Notes under the pieces: model-generated
Told to the model about the DNA's origin: nothing
Databases searched by the model: none
Seen by the model: only the letters and a program-made list of their open reading frames with translations
Shown here: one piece after another, positions 11,301 through 20,300 of the stretch
Numbering within the stretch: the stretch's first letter is position 1
How the letters are laid out: each line of letters opens with the position of its first letter
Translations under genes and position numbers: made by a program
NCBI GenBank assembly: GCA_014155875.1
Contig: JACEFZ010028134.1
Coordinates: 496,001-560,000, forward strand
Source: Cepaea nemoralis
Taxonomy: Eukaryota; Mollusca; Gastropoda; Stylommatophora; Helicidae
Reading direction: 5' to 3'
DNA length: 64,000 nt

Positions 11301-14300
11301 AAACTAGTCTATACAAATGTTGTGCTGAAGTAAGTCAGATCCATTCCATACATTTGTTATGAGTAAGACAAACTCAATCCATACAGTTGTACTGAAGTCA
11401 GGCATATTGTCAAAGGATGCTTCAGTTTCACTGAGCATATTCACTAGAGACAATGGCTATGGCCACCGACTAGTACAGTCACTGTCCAAAAGGAAAGCAG
11501 TGGCAAACTACCCTCTGAAAAACTTGCCAAGAAACCTAACAACCATGAAAGAAAAGAAAGAAATATGTTAATGTGGAAAAATTGGAGTTGGTGGGAAAAT
11601 TTTGAATATCTTGGGTCATTAATTACCAACAATGGTGACACAATGAAAGAAATTTAAAAAAAAAATGAATATCTATTGCTCTTCAAAAGTTAAATCAACT
11701 GAATAAATTGTGGAGGGGGACAGATAGAACTACAAAAATTAGATTTTTAAGAGCATGCATTTTTTCCATTGCAACATATCCTGTGAGATCTGGACACTTA
11801 CTAAATATGCTGAACAGCGAAAATTCAATGCATTTGAATATAAATATTGTAGACGGGTTCTAAGAATACATACAGAAAAGAACAAATGCATCAATACAAG
11901 AATTGAATATTGAAGAAGGTTGGCTACTAAAGATGATAAAAGAAAGTCAATTTTAATATTTTGGTCACTTGAAACGTCCTGACAGTTTGGAGAGAACAAT
12001 CATGGAGGGGTATATGCCCAGGAAGAGAAGAAGAGGAAAGACAAAGAGAAGATGAGTGCAGGATGTGGCAGATGATCTCCAGATGGGTATTTGGATGTGG
12101 GACATCTTGCTCTTGACCGAGAAGTTTTCCGGACCATTGTTATGAGAGAGTAATACCTTTTACTCTCAAGCAATTTCCAGAAAATGATCACGAACCCATT
12201 TTATGATGCTGGGTCAACCCCAGAGGTGTACTGGTTAAATTAAAGAATCCTGCCACTGCTGACGGTTCAGTCCAGAACACTAATGAGTGTGTGACTTCTC
12301 TCTTTAGGCATTAGGTTCCAATACATTAACAATGAAATACCTAGAACTGTGAAGGAAACATTACCAACTTATTCCCAGCCATTCGTATGTGCTGTGCTGA
12401 AACATGACCTGGTTACAGATTAAGCTCTGTAGCATAGTTCCACTGGAGATTATCCTTTAGTACCAGGTTGGGAGAAAAGTCTCTATATTTCTTCACTTCT
12501 ATAGACACAAACCCATTGCGGGACTCAGATGGCCTGAATGTCAGTGTATTGACCTTTGGAGTAAAACTCCAGGGGATTCACAACTAACCAACCAGTGGCA
12601 TGTATTCACAACCAACCAACCAATGGCATGTGACAGCTGTTAATTTTCTTTTCTCCGGATTTAAATGCATGTGTCAAGAGATATTTTAATTGTCCTTGTT
12701 GCTGGAGTAACAACATAAATGATGAGGAATCAATATTATTTCTTGGTGGCACTTGCTGCAGTAGCTATGTGGGCTGGACAATATAAGTGGTCAGAATAAA
12801 CACTCATCAGTCATTGGTTAATGCAACTGTAATCATTGTTTTTCTCAGCTGAATGAGGTCAAGCTGGAGCAGAACGAGATGTGGCAGGCACAGGAGAACC
12901 TCATTCTGATGCTTATCTGTCAGAATAAATGGGAAGAAGCTCTCCCTATATTCAGACGCGTGTGTGAGTTATTTGTCTTATAGTTATTCATGTCTTTTTG
13001 TGTCCTCTAATCCACTCTGTTTAATTTAAAGAGTCCATCTATCATGTGCCATGCCGGTAAGCATGGGCGGTCATGTTCTGCCATCTCACTCGATCACCAG
13101 AGTCGTGGATCAGCTCCGTGTTTCTGTCTCGACCATGCCACAAGGCCAAGCCATCCAGGTACTTGCTTCTAGGTCTTCCCCTTGGTCTGTTCCCCTCGAT
13201 CTTACCAGTTGTCACCAAATTCTCCAATCCATTTCTTCTCATAACATGCCCAAAAAATTTTGACTGTCTACGTCTAATTTCTCTAATCAATTTACGATCT
13301 CCATTTGTTTCTTGAAGGACTTGTTCATTGGTCTTTCTGGCTGTCCATGGTATTCTTTGCATTTTCCTCAGAAACCACATCTCTACAGCCATCAGATGTT
13401 TTTCAGCCTGACTGCTCATTGTCCACGCTTCACATCCATACAAAAGTACAGGTTCAATGTAGCATCTCAACACTCTTTTTCTCGTTTCAATTGCATCTTT
13501 TTATTGGTCAATATGTTTTTCATCTTGCTAAAGGCTACTTTTGCCATGGCGATTCTTGTTCTAATCTCTTCAAGGCATCTCCCATCAGATGTTATTACTG
13601 TTCCGAGATAATTGTACCTGCTCACTTGTTGAAGAATATTCCCATTTACTTGTATATTACATTGTGGTATTTCGTCCTTCCTAGTGACGACCATAATCTG
13701 TGTCTTTTTACAATTTAATTCTAACCCTAGTTGTTCACTGTGTGTAACAATCGCATCTACTAAATTTTGCAGGTCCTGTTCATTGTCTGCAATCAAGACT
13801 GTATCATCTGCATATCTAATGTTATTGATGCATCGTCCCCCAATGTTGATTCCTTCCATATCTTCAATATTTCTGAAAATTTAAAGAGTAAATGAAACAA
13901 AAGTTGATAAATAGTATTATTTTGCCTTTTGACAGGTTTTCATTTTTGTGTGAGTGTGGGTGTGTCTGTTTGTCTGTCCACGACAGCTGTGTACAGTCTA
14001 AAGTGTACTGTGTCAGAAATTAAGAAATGAAATAATTAACAAAAAACATATCAGATTCACATTAGATATACATCTATGTGTTGTTACTGTTATTTTGTAT
14101 ATCAGACTTTTTAAAACGACTTGTATATCGGACTTTTTAAGCAACTTGTATATCAGAGTGATATTACATACCCAACATCTGTGTGCTGTTATTTTATATA
14201 TCAGACTGATATTAGATACCCAACATCTGTGTGCTGTTATTTCATATATCGGACTGATATTAGATACCCAACATCTGTGTGCTGTTATTTTATATATCGG

Positions 14301-17300
14301 ACTGATATTAGATACCCAACATCTGTGTGCTGTTATTTTATATATCATACTGATATTAGATACCCAACATCTGTGTGCTGTTATTTTATATATCAGACTG
14401 ATATTAGATACCCAACATCTGTGTGCTGTTATTTTATATATCAGACTGATATTAGATACCCAACATCTGTGTGCTGTTATTTTATATATCAGACTGATAT
14501 TAGATACCCAACATCTGTGTGCTGTTATTTTATATATCGGACTGATATTAGATACCCAACATCTTTGTGCTGTTATTTTATATATCGGACTGATATTAGA
14601 TACCCAATATCTGTGTGCTGTTATTTTATATATCATACTGATATTAGATACCCAACATCTGTGTGCTGTTATTTTATATATCAGACTGATATTAGATACC
14701 CAACATCTGTGTGCTGTTATTTCATATATCAGACTGATATTAGATACCCAACATCTGTGTGCTGTTATTTTATATATCAGACTGATATTAGATACCCAAC
14801 ATCTGTGTGCTGTTATTTTATATATCGGACTGATATTAGATACCCAACATCTTTGTGCTGTTATTTTATATATCGGACTGATATTAGATACCCAATATCT
14901 GTGTGCTGTTATTTTATATATCAGACTGATATTAGATACCCAACATCTGTGTGCTGTTATTTTATATATCGGACTGATATTAGATACCCAACATCTTTGT
15001 GCTGTTATTTTATATATCGGACTGATATTAGGTACCCAACATCTGTGTGCTGTTATTTCATATATCAGACTATTAGATATACAACATTTTTGTGTTGCTA
15101 CATTTACTTTATATATCAGACTGATAATAGATATACAACATATTTGTGATGTAACTGTTACTTTATGGCCTGGCATGGACCGCTAAGGTCACAAGACGAG
15201 GACCATGTCTGACACTGGTCCAGATCTTGGGGCACCATTTCTTGGTGTGGGTAAGCACCCCCAAGGAGGGGTATTGGTGCATGATCAGGCAAATGTGGTT
15301 GGGACTCTTTGAAGTCGTGTGTATAGTGCAGAAGAACAGGTAGATCATCATGGCTTGGAGAGAATGGTGCTACTAAGGATCTGGCCGACACTCAAAATTC
15401 TGAGGAAAGGCCAGACGGACACATAATCAGACTGCTAGTAGTACCATTAGTATTGGGACTCTTTGCTGGCTGTTGCAGATGAGGACAGAGCATGTATGGG
15501 AATGTCCTGTGCTGTAAAATCAATTCTTGATTCAACTCAACTTAGAGCCCCCCCCCCCCCCCCCCCCCCGCCCCCCCCCCCCTCCCGGTCTAGCTAATGT
15601 TCCAAGGATCACCATGCTTCTCTGCAGGTGTGAAGTTCCAGTACCAATTTTTACACCTCCCCCCTCCCGGTCTAGCTAATGTTCCAAGGATCACCATGCT
15701 TCTCTGCAGGTGTGAAGTTCCAGTACCAATTTTTACACCTTACTGTTTTCTGAGCTGGAGAGGGGAAAGAGAACTTTGCAGCAGTTCCCCTGTAGATAGT
15801 ACTGCAATAATGGGTCAGGAGGAAGATCTGTACACCACCAGACTGGCTGGATTTAGGTCCAGGTTCGTATAAGTGTCCTCCATGGCTTTAAGGGATTTGA
15901 TTGTCAACAGGTTCTAGCCAAAAGCTCAGAGGGATACTGCTACTTTAAAGTAGCAATTGTTGCATTGGACAAACTTAATCTGGTTGAAATAAAGTTTAGA
16001 ACAGCACTGGTCACCAAACCGCATAATGCCATGACATAGTATGTATAAAACTTGTCACTTCATGCCCTTGTAGCATTTGTCTTGGAGTTACCTTGGCTCA
16101 TCTTCAAAATGTAATATTTTTCCCAGTTGCAATGCTACAGAGAGAGAATAAAGTGCAGCAGGGTGCCTCATCTGTACACAGAGAAATGATTCGTTACTTG
16201 ATATCAAAGGAGCTTTATCAGGAGGCAGCTAACATTGCAGAATGCCATCTCAATATCCAAGCATTTCAACTGCCCAGTGTGTACACACTGCTGGACTTCT
16301 GTGATAGAAGGTGTGACCCCAGACCGCTTCGACCACGGGAGCTAACAGTAAACTTTGCACTTGAAGAGCTGTAAGTTCATTAGTTACAAGAAATTTAGTT
16401 AAAAACGAGTGCCCCATCATATCTGAACAACAATTTTAAGTCTTGTGCATGATTTAACATTCAGCATCTAGTTGTCTTCTTCTTCCTTGGGTGGATGGTC
16501 TGAAGCAGATACTAACAATCATGACTTTAATCTTCTCTGCTATTTGATATTTTAATGAAGTTGGTGGAGCTTGACATATTTATTGCCCCGTTTTCCTTGC
16601 CCAGTATATTCATACATAAAGCTAATTTCTCTATTTCATTTCTTCTGTTGATTTTACTCATACAATTAATTTTTTGATATAATTTTCATTATTTTGATAT
16701 AATTTTCATTATTTTGATATAATTTTCATTATTTTGATATAATTTTCATTATTTTGATATAATTTTCCTTATTTTGATATGTGAACCGATGAAATTTTCT
16801 TCTGCTACCTTTCTTCCCCCCATTAGTACATAGGCGCACCACCAACTCATGCCAAGCCCTCCTGTCTTTTGCCATCTCCAGCAGTTCCCTCCATGTCCTT
16901 CCCATATTATTCTTCTCTATTTCTAATTCTCTTATCCATGTGTTTTTAAGTCTTTCTCTATTTCTCTTGCCGTGTGGGTTCCAGAGACAGAAATTTCTAG
17001 TTGATCTATTACCAGGTTTTCTCAGTGCATGTCCTGTCCAGTGCCAGCGCTACCCCCCCCCCCCCCCCCCCCTCCCTTCCCCAACTCATGGTTCACTGAT
17101 ACTTGTTTAGTTCTCTCCATAAGCTCTGCATTAATGCTTCTGTCATAACAGTTTAGTCATTCTGTTCTGTGCAGCCACCAATTCAAAAATGTTTATAGTT
17201 TACTAGTAATTGTTTTAGACGTTCAAAATCTAATCTAGTCTGTAAGACTAATTATGGTGACAAAAGGTATCCATGTTCTAATTTCAAACGTAACCGTTAG

Positions 17301-20300
17301 TTTTCCTTTATGAGGAACTCTACATTTCATATCTTTATCTGTTGCCTTTATTAATCATCATTTGTGTGATTCTGTGCTTTATGTCTTCGTTCCCTTTTTT
17401 CCAAAGACTTCAGACATGATTCCTTACCAATGCTTGTATCCTGCTACCAGCGGTCTTCCATACTTACCTCATCTGCTAACTGTTGCAATCACCTGGTACA
17501 TATTAGAGACTGTCACAATAAATTGTTCCTTAGTTTCTTTACTGCTGAAATATCCACCATTGTATGATACATTGTAGAACTGTGTTGTTTCCCCCATCAT
17601 GCCCTGTGGCCAAGCCATCCAGGCATTTATCTCTTTGATTTCCTGTTGCTCCTTTCCCATCAGTTTGATTGTGGTTCATAATACATGTTTATAAGATGTT
17701 GTGTATTTTATGTCATTTTCTACAATGATAAAAATTTGATATTTTCTTCTGCAAAAAAAAAAAAAAATACATTATCTTCTTCCAGATAAACATTTTATGT
17801 TCTCATTTTCTCTGCAAAGATAAACATTTTCTCAAAATGTTCAGGTGGCCTGGGAATAATGAACTCACAGCATATGTTGCTCAGAATGATGTACTGCCAT
17901 CAAATGACCTTGATCTTTTAATGAAGATGTTGCAAACTATGGGTGACTTAAATCCAGAATTTACATGGACCACGTATAAAGTCGGCGCCACCTGGTGTGA
18001 AAATCTAAACAAGCTGGATGTGGCTGTAATGGTCTTAAAGGAAGGAATCCAGAAGTACCAAGCATTCCCTGTAAGTTGTTATGAAATTATTGTTGAGCAT
18101 TGTTTGTTTTGGTGTCAATTCATTTTGAACTACTTCTAGTGCACTGGACTGTGGATTTGCACTTGCATGTGGATTAGAATGTGGATTAGCTTTCCTTATT
18201 ACCAGTGTCCCTCGCCATCAGGCAAACCCACTCTGGTTACAGAAGTGTGTTGAGTATTGAAACTCAAATAAGTTCAGTATTTTGTTAGCATGGTTCAGCA
18301 TCATCATCGTGTGCCATGCTGATAATTGCGGACGGCCATGCTTTCTTCTCTCACTTGATCATCAGTCTTGGATCAGGTCTATGTTCTTGTTCTGGTTATG
18401 CCATGTTGGATCAGGCCTGTGTTCTTCCAGTTATGCCATGTTGGATCAGGTCTGTGTTCTTGTTCTGGTTATGCCATGTTGGATCAGGTCTGTGTTCTTG
18501 TTCTGGTTATGCCATGTTGGATCAGGTCTGTGTTCTTGTCCCAGTTATGCCATGTTGGATCAGGTCTGTGTTCTTGTCCCGGTTATGCCATGTTGGATCA
18601 GGTCTGTGTTCTTGTTCTGGTTATGTCATGTTGGATCAGGTCTGTGTTCTTCCAGTTATCCCATGTTGGATCAGGTCTGAGTTCTTATCCCGGTTATGTC
18701 ATGTTGGATCAGGTATGTTCTTGTCCCAGTTATGCCATGTTGGATCAGGTATGTGTTCTTGTCCCAGTTATGTCATGTTGGATCAGGTCTGTGTTCTTGT
18801 CCTGATTTTGTCATGTTGGATCAGGTCTGTGTGCTTGACCTGATTTTGACATGTTGGATCAGGTCTGTGTTCTTGTCCCAGTTATGCCATGTTGGATCAG
18901 GTCTGTGTTCTTGTCCCAGTTATGCCATGATGGATCAGGTCTAAGTTCTTGTCCCAGTTATGCCATGTTGGATCAGGTCTGTGTTCTTGTCCCAGTTATG
19001 CCATGTTGGATCAGGTCTGTGTTCTTGTCCCGGTTATGCCATGTTGGATCAGATGTGTTCTTGTTCCAGTTATGCCATGTTGGATCAGGTCTGCGTTCTT
19101 GTTCCGGTTATGTCATGTTGGATCAAGTCTGTGTTATCGTCCAGATTTTGCCATGTTTGATCAGGTTTGTATTCTTGTCCCGGTTATGCCATGTGGCCAA
19201 GCCATGCAGGTATTTATCTCTATGCCTTCCCTTTGCTCCTTTCCCATAAAATGTGATTATGGTTTATATTGAACTTTTTAAAAAAATAACAAATATATTT
19301 CAGCTAGCCTACAATTGATTTGGGTTAAGCATATTTGGAAGAGAGTAACATAATAAACTGGCCGGTTCTTAGTTCATCCAAGGTTGGTTAGGGACTGAAT
19401 GGCGCAGTGGTAGCATGCTTGCCTGCGAGCCCCGTGGTTTATGTTGGAATCCCAGAGACAGATTTCTAAAATTGATCTCGACTCCCAGGAGAATTCAGCC
19501 TACAATGTGTACCAGAAAATGTCATCGAGATTACAGGCCACTGAGCACATCACCCATCAAGTTTTAAATGGTCTATAAAAATATGCGGCGAGCACCATAT
19601 ACCCAAAACACCTTTATGCATGTAAATAAGATTGGTTAGCACAAGTGGTTTCAAATAAAGTTGCAGAATTGTTATTTACAGGACGTAAATAGAACATATT
19701 TCTTCAGCCTTTCTGGGTTATGACTGGGGTCTACTGTACAGTGTCTGTTACTCTTTCAGAAAATGAATTTGTTATTCATTTATTCATGCCTTTTAAGCAG
19801 TTATGATATTCATATCATGCTACCCACATTCTTTATAGCGATGTGTAGTTTTATTTTACATTGTGTAGGTGTTATGTTCTTGCTATTTTGGTTTTTATAT
19901 TTACAACTTTTCACTACAATTTACAATTTACTAATTGACAATTAGTATGCTACTTGACACTTGTGATCCTCTTTTTGAAGATTCTTGTTCTGGTGATAGA
20001 TTACTTAGTTCTACGTTCTGGTGATAGATTACTTAGTTCTGCATTACAGTTCTCTAGGGCTGTCTATCTTTAACATGATTGTCACCGTCGTATATTCCTT
20101 TATTTGGTTCATATATTCTGTTATTTGTATCCTTTGTTCATATTCATTGCACTGTTTTATGTTGTTCAAAACAATGTATTCCCTTAGTGAATGTAAATAC
20201 AGAAACCACAAACATTAGGTTGGACAATTGATTGCCTGGCATATTTCGTTGCATCTGATACTGTTTCAATATGGAGCACAGAAATTGCAGGGTCATTGTG

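Noticed and set aside
14013..15186. Frames of 340-390 codons on both strands
   Set aside because: By-products of the 48-bp tandem unit. Several frames are open at once and the composition is that of the repeat.
15548..15582. Biologically meaningful poly(C) tract, for example a telomere-like or G-quadruplex element
   Set aside because: Such runs occur four times in the window, usually at repeat boundaries. Their length is unreliable, and I see no G-rich motif spacing beyond a homopolymer.
18282..19272. Frames with CWIRSVFLSQLCHVGSGLCS-type repeats
   Set aside because: The 38-bp unit cycles through all three frames, so each peptide repeats after three units. It derives from non-coding LINE 3' sequence.
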